Positions 1-5,061 of a stretch of 5,061 nucleotides of DNA are shown here, piece by piece. Both the position numbers and the translations under genes were made by a program. This stretch comes from Nitrospiraceae bacterium UBA2166 (GTDB lineage: Bacteria > Nitrospirota > Nitrospiria > Nitrospirales > UBA2166): NCBI GenBank assembly GCA_002328825.1, contig DCWI01000117.1, positions 17,632 through 22,692 of the forward strand, in the 5' to 3' direction. The notes beneath the pieces are model-generated. The model saw nothing but the letters and a program-made list of their open reading frames with translations. It ran no database searches and was not told the origin of the DNA. Every line of letters begins with the position of its first letter. Positions within the stretch are counted from its first letter, which is position 1.

Positions 1-587
1 CGGAGAAAATTTTCATGCCCTTGACGGTAGGAGGTGGAATTCGAACATCCAATGACATTCGAGCCCTACTGAAAGCTGGAGCCGATAAGGTCAGTATCAA
101 TACGGCTGCAGTGCAAAAACCTGCATTGATACAAGAAGCCGCCGGACGATTCGGAACACAATGCATTGTTGTTGCAATTGATGCAAAACGCCAATCTCCA
201 TCCGACTCCACGCACAAGCAGTCATGGCAGGTCTTTACCCATGGTGGACGAAAACCAAGTGGCTATGATGTCATAGAGTGGGCACGAACAGTGAAAGAAT
301 ATGGAGCCGGTGAAATTCTCTTAACCAGCATGGATCGCGATGGCACTGGTAAAGGATACGACCTAGAGCTCACAGCTGCGGTTTCGGAAGCTGTAACAAT
401 CCCAGTTATTGCTTCTGGAGGCGCAGGAAATTTGAACCATCTTGCTGACGGGCTTAAGAAAGGGAAAGCCGATGCCGTTCTGGTTGCATCAATCTTTCAT
501 TACGGTCAGCATACTATCCAAGAAGCTAAAGCCTATCTTCATGCAAACGATATCCCAATCAGATTGAACACAGCATACCAACCATGA
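1..587 (+). CDS. hisF: Imidazole glycerol phosphate synthase, cyclase subunit HisF (5' partial)
   Basis: HisF is the cyclase half of imidazole glycerol phosphate synthase. With the glutaminase HisH it uses ammonia to convert PRFAR into imidazole glycerol phosphate and AICAR in the cytoplasm. The gene enters from the left edge: the frame is open upstream of the ATG at 15 (residues EKIF precede it from position 3), so that ATG is internal. About 190 residues are visible from that Met, and by comparison with the usual ~255 about 70 N-terminal residues are missing, including the first catalytic Asp near residue 11. Seen directly are the phosphate-binding PLTVGGGI strand, ADKVSINTAAV, VVAIDAKR with the second catalytic Asp (codon near 180), LLTSMDRDGTGKGYD, PVIASGGAG and the C-terminal DAVLVASIFHYG, all canonical HisF landmarks of the (beta-alpha)8 barrel. 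The stop overlaps the hisIE start as ATGA. Identification is secure. Confidence 0.97.
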   Translation, partial: EKIFMPLTVGGGIRTSNDIRALLKAGADKVSINTAAVQKPALIQEAAGRFGTQCIVVAIDAKRQSPSDSTHKQSWQVFTHGGRKPSGYDVIEWARTVKEYGAGEILLTSMDRDGTGKGYDLELTAAVSEAVTIPVIASGGAGNLNHLADGLKKGKADAVLVASIFHYGQHTIQEAKAYLHANDIPIRLNTAYQP

Positions 588-1276
588 CAATCGATCTCGA
601 CTCACTTACCTATAATGCTCAGGGATTAATTCCTGCAATCCTTCAAGATTGGCGAGACGGCACAGTTTTGATGATGGCCCATATGAACCGCGAAGCCATT
701 AAAAGGACAATCGAGACCAAACACGTCCATTTTTGGAGCCGTTCTCGCCAAGAACTATGGGAAAAAGGAGCAACATCTGGACACTATCAACGAGTACGAG
801 AACTGTTCGTAGATTGCGATCACGATACATTACTGGTCAAGGTTGAACCAATGGGACCCGCATGCCATACCGGAGAACCATCATGTTTCTTTTCGCTCGC
901 CTGGCCCACTGCGAAAGAGTATAAAGATAACCCATTACCACACGCACGTGGAGGTGTGATTGATCGGCTTTATGACATCATCATGAACCGCCGGAAACAT
1001 CCAAACGATCAATCATATGTGTCAACATTAATGCAGGGAGGTCAAGATAGAATTCTCAAGAAAATAACAGAAGAAGCCGGAGAAATGATCCTCGGATCAA
1101 AAAACCAAAATCCTAAAGAAATTATCTCTGAAACCACCGATCTTCTTTTTCATATGCTTATTGTCTTGGGATTTCATGACATTTCGCCTCAAGAACTCTA
1201 TCAAGAGCTGACCAACCGATATGGTGTGTCCAGCTATCCGAAGAACAAAAATAAGAGCGAGGATACACATGGATGA
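584..1276 (+). CDS. hisIE: Bifunctional phosphoribosyl-AMP cyclohydrolase / phosphoribosyl-ATP pyrophosphatase HisIE
   Basis: This cytoplasmic two-domain enzyme does steps 2 and 3 of histidine synthesis: the C-terminal HisE domain hydrolyses PR-ATP to PR-AMP and pyrophosphate, and the N-terminal HisI domain opens the adenine ring of PR-AMP to give ProFAR. The 230-residue length fits fused HisIE. The HisI part (about residues 5-110) shows MMAHMN, FWSRSRQELWEKG, the metal-binding DCDHD (D77, D79, D81) and GPACHTGEPSCF with C94 and C101, likely zinc ligands. The HisE part (about 125-215) is an all-alpha MazG-like domain with KKITEEAGE (E163, E164, E167) and ETTDLLFHML (E183, D186) as the magnesium-binding acidic sets. 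The tail after residue 215 is hydrophilic and probably disordered. The start is fixed by the 4-nt ATGA overlap with hisF. I see no good Shine-Dalgarno before it, so translation is probably coupled to hisF. Confidence 0.97.
   Translation: MTIDLDSLTYNAQGLIPAILQDWRDGTVLMMAHMNREAIKRTIETKHVHFWSRSRQELWEKGATSGHYQRVRELFVDCDHDTLLVKVEPMGPACHTGEPSCFFSLAWPTAKEYKDNPLPHARGGVIDRLYDIIMNRRKHPNDQSYVSTLMQGGQDRILKKITEEAGEMILGSKNQNPKEIISETTDLLFHMLIVLGFHDISPQELYQELTNRYGVSSYPKNKNKSEDTHG
1260..1263 (+). promoter_or_regulatory. Ribosome binding site of the HIT gene, inside the hisIE 3' end
   Basis: An AGGA core (within GAGGAT) lies 5 nt before the ATG at 1269. It favours this start over the in-frame upstream ATG at 1221, which would add 16 residues (MVCPAIRRTK...) that read as hisIE sequence in another frame and not as HIT protein. 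The start at 1269 also gives the family-typical N-terminus with a CxxC. Confidence 0.7.
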
Positions 1277-1613
1277 CTGTATATTTTGCCAATTAATTAA
1301 AGAACCGCATCACATCAATTTTTTGCTGGAAGACGAGGTAGGAATCGCATTCAACGATATCAATCCTCAAGCACCCACTCATTGTTTGGTCATACCAAAA
1401 CGCCATGTAGCTTCGGCAAAAGAACTCGGAGAAAAAGATGTCGCTCTCCTCGGTCATCTTATGGGTCTTTGCCAGCAAGTCGCCTCACTCACAGGAATTC
1501 ATAAAGAAGGGTATCGATACGTTATGAATACTGGAGAAAATGGGGGCCAAACCGTCAACCATCTCCATTTTCACGTCTTGGGAGGGCGCCGAATGGGATG
1601 GCCTCCTGGTTGA
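1269..1613 (+). CDS. hinT: HIT (histidine triad) family protein, HinT-type purine nucleoside phosphoramidase
   Basis: HinT-type proteins are small cytoplasmic dimers that bind purine nucleotides and hydrolyse AMP-N phosphoramidates and related adenylates; their physiological substrate in most bacteria is not settled. The 114-residue product is full length for the family. It starts MDDCIFCQLI with a CxxC (C4, C7) that in many relatives helps bind zinc. It continues with AFNDINPQAPTHCLVIPKRH, and carries the triad NHLHFHV with H98, H100 and H102, the middle His being the expected nucleophile. It ends GGRRMGWPPG, the usual HinT C-terminus. The gene overlaps hisIE by 8 nt and so reads as the last gene of the his unit. 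HIT genes often follow hisI/hisE genes in bacteria, but a role in histidine synthesis is not established. The family call is firm; the exact substrate is unknown. Confidence 0.94.
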   Translation: MDDCIFCQLIKEPHHINFLLEDEVGIAFNDINPQAPTHCLVIPKRHVASAKELGEKDVALLGHLMGLCQQVASLTGIHKEGYRYVMNTGENGGQTVNHLHFHVLGGRRMGWPPG

Positions 1614-1619
1614 GAATCC

Positions 1620-1653
1620 AGAAGAAATTGAAACCATTGTTCCCATTTCTTCT
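1620..1653 (+). repeat. 9-bp perfect inverted repeat just after the HIT stop codon
   Basis: AGAAGAAAT (1620-1628) and ATTTCTTCT (1645-1653) are exact reverse complements separated by 16 nt. The interval can add an inner AAC-CATT-GTT hairpin. The stem is AT-rich and no T tract follows, so it is a weak candidate for a terminator. Its right arm overlaps another possible stem (CTCCGA/TTGGAG, 1652-1666), so the structures would compete. Confidence 0.55.
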
Positions 1654-1663
1654 CCGAATATTG

Positions 1664-1688
1664 GAGTGCCAGAATAAGTTTGGCATTC
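1664..1688 (+). terminator. Possible hairpin ending the his-HIT transcript (no U tract)
   Basis: A 10-bp stem with a 5-nt loop can form: GAGTGCCAGA (1664-1673), loop ATAAG, TTTGGCATTC (1679-1688), with two G-U pairs. It lies about 50 nt after the HIT stop and before the dnaG promoter, where a transcript end would be expected. The sequence after it (ATACCCACTC) lacks the T run of an intrinsic terminator, so it may only protect a 3' end, or be chance. Confidence 0.3.
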
Positions 1689-1826
1689 ATACCCACTCGT
1701 GCTGCGGCTCTCTAAACAACCTATGGCAACCATACTACAGGTAGTTATGACGTACATCATGGACTTTTGATGGGAAAAGAAATTGGTTTTGAAACCTACC
1801 TCTCTCAATTTTTCAGAATACGTGTT

Positions 1827-1856
1827 TTGACAGCAAAGTTTCGCACTTGCTATTAT
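1827..1856 (+). promoter_or_regulatory. Sigma-70 type promoter of the dnaG-rpoD unit (extended -10)
   Basis: A perfect -35 hexamer TTGACA (1827-1832) is followed after 18 bp by TATTAT (1851-1856), which matches the -10 consensus at 5 of 6 positions. A TG at 1848-1849 makes it an extended -10 element. The expected transcription start is around 1862-1864, giving a leader of roughly 30 nt before the dnaG GTG. An AT-rich patch (near 1808-1813) lies upstream of the -35. I see no recognisable operator. The strength of the match suggests that dnaG and rpoD are transcribed independently of the upstream his genes. Confidence 0.8.
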
Positions 1857-1884
1857 CTGACCGCTTGAATTTACTGTAGGGATT

Positions 1885-1889
1885 AGGAG
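1885..1889 (+). promoter_or_regulatory. Ribosome binding site of dnaG, deciding the GTG start
   Basis: AGGAG ends 5 nt before the GTG at 1895, good spacing for that start. The alternative in-frame ATG at 1907 lies 17 nt from the same AGGAG, too far for normal use, although it would give the family-typical MIPQDIV N-terminus. The GTG start adds only four residues (MSLR). Confidence 0.75.
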
Positions 1890-1894
1890 TATCA

Positions 1895-3715
1895 GTGAGC
1901 CTACGGATGATCCCTCAAGATATCGTTCAACTTATTCGAGAGCGGGCTGATATTGTTGATACAGTATCTGGCCATTTGCGCATTGAAAAATCTGGACAAA
2001 ACTTTAAAGGGCTATGTCCCTTTCACAGCGAAAAAACCCCTTCATTTACAGTAAGTCCATCCCGCCAAATGTTCCACTGTTTTGGATGTGGAACCGGAGG
2101 TGATATCTTTTCATTCATTATGAAAATAAATGGGGAATCATTTGCCTCTGCGGTAAGACACGTGGCTGACCTTATTGGAGTTAATGTGCCATCTCTAGAT
2201 GAGCACCCTGACGAAAAAAGAACCGCCAAACATCGTGACCACCTCTTTCAGCTCAATGAAGACATTGCCATTTTTTTTGAAACTTCGCTCTGGCATCCCT
2301 CTATTGGAAAGAGAGGGATGGAGTATTTGAATACACGCGCTATACAAGAAAAAGCCATAAGGGCTTTTCGCTTAGGATTTGCCCGTCCATCGTGGGATGC
2401 ACTTTCCAAAGCAATGCACGCAAAGGGGTGGACCGATAATGACCTTATCGATGCTGGAGTTGCTATTTCGCGAAATTCACAAGATGGAGCACAGCACACA
2501 AGTGTCTACGATCGTTTCCGTAACCGAATCATTTTCCCCATTTCCGATCTCCAAAACCGAATTATTGCCTTCGGAGGACGAGTCCTTGACGATACTCAAC
2601 CCAAGTACCTTAATTCTCCCGAAACCATCCTCTTCCATAAAAGCCAGCAACTCTATGCCATGGAAAAAGCAAAAATGGAGACAACTCGCCACAACACTCT
2701 TCTAGTAGTTGAAGGCTACTTTGACGTTATCGCCCTCCACCAGACAGGAATACAGAACGTTGTCGCAACACTTGGAACTTCACTGACAAGTTCACATCTC
2801 CCCTTGATTCAACGCTTTTCAAAAAGACTAAAGCTTGTCTTTGATCCTGACACAGCAGGAATTCGAGCAGCCTTACGAACTGCCGCAGTTGAAATGCTAG
2901 ACCTCTTTGCCGGACGCGGAATATCCGTAGACGTCGTCACTCTTCCTGATCAACGTGATCCGGACACTGTCATACGCGAAGAAGGCGCTGAGGTTTTCAC
3001 TCAACTGGTGGAGGACGCTGAGACACTCATCGACTTTGTCATTCGTCACAGCCTTTTGCAATCCACCAGTCAATCTATTGAGACACAGGTTGCAAGCCTT
3101 GACGCCGTACTTGCAATCATCGCCAAAACATCAAGCAGCTACCAAAGCCTTTACCTGAAACAAATAGCGGAACGACTTGGGATTGATGAACACGCATTAC
3201 GAATGCAACATCGTGCTACTTCCATGAAAAAAGACAAGCCAGTAAAAATGATCCGTCAAATAGCAGTTCCTCCCCCTTCCCCGCAGAGCGGGCAAGTAGA
3301 GGAAATGCTTCTTCAGCTCGTCATTCAGGACAAAGTGGATCCGAAATGGCTTGATGATCTCCAAGCAAATGAATTTTTGGATCGTGCCTATCAAGCGTTG
3401 TTTAAATGGGCACGAGAAATTCCAGAAAACGAACACACCACCAACACTCAACACTTTACCTTATTTAGTGAACAGAACCCTGAGTATGAGTCCTTAATCT
3501 CACGCTTGGCGTTACGTCCACTAGAATTTGACGAGCATGACATAGAACGCGCTGTTCGCGAATGTGTAGCGAAAATCAGAACACGCAACCTAAACAATCA
3601 GTTTAGTGAGCACATGAAAAAAATGCGTCTTGCGGAGCGTGAAGGTTGTTCCACTGATGACATGCACGCTCAGCTTGAAGCCCTCCGGCAAGAAAAAAGC
3701 GCTTATGTACAGTAA
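1895..3715 (+). CDS. dnaG: DNA primase DnaG
   Basis: DnaG makes the short RNA primers for leading- and lagging-strand synthesis at the replication fork, recruited by the DnaB helicase. The 606-residue product is complete and of normal length. The N-terminal zinc-binding domain (about 1-100) carries CPFH and HCFGCG, giving ligands C41, H44, C62 and C65. The RNA polymerase core follows with the basic FGGRVLDDTQPKYLNSPET (about 226-244). The TOPRIM fold has VVEGYFDVIAL with E273, then FDPDTAG (D317, D319) and DPDTVIREEG (D355, D357). FDPD replaces the common FDGD, so a Pro sits between the two metal-binding Asp residues. A Lys- and Pro-containing linker (about 440-465, with PPPSP) leads to a helical C-terminal DnaB-binding domain (about 467-606). 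GTG is the start because of its well-placed AGGAG. The gene heads a unit with rpoD 17 nt downstream, behind a strong promoter. Confidence 0.97.
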   Translation: MSLRMIPQDIVQLIRERADIVDTVSGHLRIEKSGQNFKGLCPFHSEKTPSFTVSPSRQMFHCFGCGTGGDIFSFIMKINGESFASAVRHVADLIGVNVPSLDEHPDEKRTAKHRDHLFQLNEDIAIFFETSLWHPSIGKRGMEYLNTRAIQEKAIRAFRLGFARPSWDALSKAMHAKGWTDNDLIDAGVAISRNSQDGAQHTSVYDRFRNRIIFPISDLQNRIIAFGGRVLDDTQPKYLNSPETILFHKSQQLYAMEKAKMETTRHNTLLVVEGYFDVIALHQTGIQNVVATLGTSLTSSHLPLIQRFSKRLKLVFDPDTAGIRAALRTAAVEMLDLFAGRGISVDVVTLPDQRDPDTVIREEGAEVFTQLVEDAETLIDFVIRHSLLQSTSQSIETQVASLDAVLAIIAKTSSSYQSLYLKQIAERLGIDEHALRMQHRATSMKKDKPVKMIRQIAVPPPSPQSGQVEEMLLQLVIQDKVDPKWLDDLQANEFLDRAYQALFKWAREIPENEHTTNTQHFTLFSEQNPEYESLISRLALRPLEFDEHDIERAVRECVAKIRTRNLNNQFSEHMKKMRLAEREGCSTDDMHAQLEALRQEKSAYVQ

Positions 3716-3722
3716 TCTGAAT

Positions 3723-3731
3723 AGGAAGGGG
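3723..3731 (+). promoter_or_regulatory. Ribosome binding site of rpoD
   Basis: The purine run AGGAAGGGG occupies the 17-nt dnaG-rpoD gap. Its AGGA is 6 nt from the ATG at 3733, while its GGGG is 7 nt from the in-frame ATG at 3739, so either could start the protein (a difference of two residues). There is no room for a terminator or a full promoter in this gap. Confidence 0.65.
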
Positions 3732-3732
3732 C

Positions 3733-5061
3733 ATGCCCATGACAGGCAATCGGCGTAATGAAAACAACCAAAAGGTTGTGCGTAGTAAAGCAAAAAAACG
3801 CACCCTCTCCTTTGATGACTTAAACAACACACTACCAATCGATATGGTTCCACATACGCCTGTAGAAAATTTCGATTCTATCTTTACTGAAAAAGAAACT
3901 GACTTTGATAATTCCCCACAAAGGCAGAACCAATATGTCAAGATACTCGATGGAGAGCTTGACAGTTCAAACAATAGAGATTTCCCTGAGCCAGTAGAAG
4001 ACGAGAAAGATATTGACTTAACCCCGGGAATATTAACACGTACAGATGATCCTGTTCGCCTCTATCTCAAAGAAATGGGCAGTGTATCCCTGTTAAACCG
4101 CGAGCAAGAAATTAGCATTGCGAAACGTATTGAGCAGGGGCAAACGGATGTTTCTACCATCGTCTTTGGAATGCCGGTTACCATCAAAACCCTTCTCTCC
4201 TTTGGTGATCAATTAAAATCCGGCTCCATAAACATCCGTGAAATCGTGACTACTAACGATAGCGCATTTATCGAGGAAGAGACAGAACAAGATGACTCTG
4301 ACCTGATTGAACTCACCCTCAAAAGAATGATCGCGCTTCAAAAACTTTACACTCTGCTCAAAATCCAAATTAAAGAGCAAAAAACCACTGATACAACGAC
4401 TGTCGGACGGAAACAACAGACCAAAACAGGTACGGTCAATAAGAAACCTACGATGCACGAACAGAAGAGCCAAATCAAGATAGATACCACCGTTAAAAAA
4501 ATCACACAACTGGTAAACGAAATGAACCTCCAACCACAAGTTCGCGAAACACTGGTTAGGCAAGTTGAAAGTCTCGCGATGGAAGTAGAAACAGCGGATC
4601 GTGATATTGCTCGCTGCAAAAAAAATGTTGGACGAAAGGAAACCCTAACTCGAATTGCAACTACCTATACAAAGGCCATAGAAAAAAAGAAAGAGACGGA
4701 AGAGATCACATTGATTTCTTCTGATGAATTGAAAGAAGCTGGCCATCACCTCAAATTAGCAAAGGCTCGAGCAAAGCAAGGGAAAGGTGAACTCGTTGAA
4801 GCCAACCTTAGACTGGTCGTCAGCATAGCGAAAAAATACACTAATCGTGGCCTTCAGTTTCTTGATCTAATTCAGGAGGGAAATATTGGCCTCATGAAAG
4901 CCGTTGATAAGTTTGAATATCAACGGGGATATAAATTCAGCACCTATGCCACTTGGTGGATTCGCCAAGCAATTACCAGAGCCATTGCCGATCAGGCACG
5001 GACCATACGAATTCCAGTCCATATGATTGAAACTATTAATAAAATTGTAAGAACAACACGT
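3733..5061 (+). CDS. rpoD: Primary RNA polymerase sigma factor RpoD (sigma-70), 3' partial
   Basis: RpoD directs RNA polymerase to housekeeping promoters. The frame stays open to the window edge, giving 443 codons; regions 3 and 4 lie outside. Near the N-terminus, KKRTLSFDDLNNTLP (about 21-35) looks like a divergent region 1.1. Region 1.2 is clear at 106-134 (DPVRLYLKEMG...NREQEISIAKRIE). A long non-conserved spacer (about 135-340) follows, including GMPVTIKTLLSFGDQLKSG, an acidic patch (EEETEQDDSD, 181-190) and a Lys/Thr/Gln-rich segment (214-249). Regions 2.1-2.4 (about 345-430) are almost invariant: VEANLRLVVSIAKKYTNRG, FLDLIQEGNIGLMKAVDKFE, the -10-binding and melting segment YKFSTYATWWIRQAITRAIA, and DQARTIRIPVHMIETINK. 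The last residues begin region 3.0. The presence of region 1.1-like sequence and the long spacer marks a group 1 sigma, not RpoS or RpoH. Co-transcription with dnaG is likely. Confidence 0.96.
   Translation, partial: MPMTGNRRNENNQKVVRSKAKKRTLSFDDLNNTLPIDMVPHTPVENFDSIFTEKETDFDNSPQRQNQYVKILDGELDSSNNRDFPEPVEDEKDIDLTPGILTRTDDPVRLYLKEMGSVSLLNREQEISIAKRIEQGQTDVSTIVFGMPVTIKTLLSFGDQLKSGSINIREIVTTNDSAFIEEETEQDDSDLIELTLKRMIALQKLYTLLKIQIKEQKTTDTTTVGRKQQTKTGTVNKKPTMHEQKSQIKIDTTVKKITQLVNEMNLQPQVRETLVRQVESLAMEVETADRDIARCKKNVGRKETLTRIATTYTKAIEKKKETEEITLISSDELKEAGHHLKLAKARAKQGKGELVEANLRLVVSIAKKYTNRGLQFLDLIQEGNIGLMKAVDKFEYQRGYKFSTYATWWIRQAITRAIADQARTIRIPVHMIETINKIVRTTR

Larger units (their letters stand above)
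1614..1826 (+). other. Intergenic stretch with inverted repeats and no recognisable gene
   Basis: Between the HIT stop and the dnaG promoter all three forward frames are broken by stops, and no tRNA or known RNA motif is visible. It contains a 9-bp inverted repeat (1620-1653), a 10-bp hairpin (1664-1688), an imperfect hairpin at 1731-1749 (CATACTAC/GTAGTTATG with one bulge), CATCA/TGATG around 1756-1772, GGTTT/AAACC near 1785-1796, and AGGTAG (1739-1744) facing CTACCT (1796-1801). Short open pieces look mildly protein-like, for example ENPEEIETIVPISSPNIG ending at 1677 and MGKEIGFETYLSQFF from 1770, so a decayed gene is possible, but I cannot name one. The function is unknown. Confidence 0.5.

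Noticed and set aside
15..17. ATG at 15 as the real start of hisF
   Set aside because: The frame is open to the left edge and the upstream residues EKIF fit HisF just before the PLTVGGGI strand. The protein would otherwise lack the first two beta-alpha units, so the gene simply begins outside the window.
1221..1268. Longer HIT protein starting at the upstream ATG 1221
   Set aside because: The 16 extra residues (MVCPAIRRTK...) are basic and unlike HIT N-termini, and they lie over hisIE coding sequence. The ATG at 1269 has its own AGGA and gives the standard 114-residue protein.
1291..1300. AATTAATTAA inside the HIT gene as a promoter or binding site
   Set aside because: It encodes QLIK of the HIT protein and has no suitable -35 partner. 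It looks like AT-rich coding sequence.
1785..1796. Palindrome GGTTTTGAAACC as an operator
   Set aside because: It is a short 5-bp inverted repeat with a 2-nt centre, about 30 bp upstream of the -35. It matches no operator I know and there is no second copy nearby.
1485..1808. 107-codon open frame on the minus strand
   Set aside because: More than a third of it is antisense to the HIT gene, it has no recognisable motif, and I see no promoter or ribosome binding site for it.
1770..1868. Small ORF of 32 codons (MGKEIGFETYLSQFF...) before dnaG
   Set aside because: It has no Shine-Dalgarno upstream of its ATG and it runs through the dnaG promoter, whose transcript would start inside it. It is mentioned only as a possible gene remnant.
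3603..3974. Minus-strand open frames over the dnaG-rpoD junction (87 and 123 codons)
   Set aside because: Both are antisense to well-supported genes, with compositions typical of shadow frames and no family resemblance.
4213..4619. Minus-strand open frames opposite rpoD, one hydrophobic and Cys-rich
   Set aside because: Their hydrophobic look comes from reading Lys- and Glu-rich rpoD codons in antisense. No start signals support them.

Overview
The window is ordinary bacterial core-genome sequence with every gene on the + strand. In order it holds the end of a histidine biosynthesis operon (partial hisF, then fused hisIE), a small HIT-family nucleotide hydrolase (HinT type), a 281-bp intergenic stretch with its own promoter, a complete DNA primase gene (dnaG), and the first 443 codons of the primary sigma factor gene (rpoD), which runs off the right edge. 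I see no tRNA, rRNA, insertion sequence, CRISPR array or phage gene.

Layout. Positions 1-1613 form one tightly packed unit. hisF and hisIE overlap by 4 nt (ATGA), and hisIE and the HIT gene overlap by 8 nt. This points to co-transcription and translational coupling. HisF (with HisH) and HisIE carry out consecutive early and middle steps of histidine synthesis; the HIT protein is a housekeeping passenger. Positions 1614-1826 contain several inverted repeats and no gene I can recognise. A near-consensus sigma-70 promoter with an extended -10 element (1827-1856) then starts a second unit, dnaG-rpoD, whose two genes are only 17 nt apart. This is the classic macromolecular-synthesis pairing of primase and sigma factor, but the rpsU (S21) or gatB/yqeY-type gene often found just before dnaG is missing.

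Organism. By eye the GC content is moderate, around the mid-40s percent. AGGAG-type ribosome binding sites, a TTGACA/TATTAT promoter, a fused HisIE and a sigma factor with a long spacer between regions 1.2 and 2.1 suggest a Gram-negative bacterium. The order his-HIT-dnaG-rpoD and the style of the RpoD N-terminal half make me think of Nitrospirota or a related or proteobacterial lineage, but this is recall-based inference with low confidence.

I found no evidence of a new biological system. The points most worth checking are the repeat-rich, possibly decayed intergenic stretch, the FDPD variant of the primase TOPRIM motif, and the divergent N-terminal half of RpoD with a basic, low-complexity insertion.
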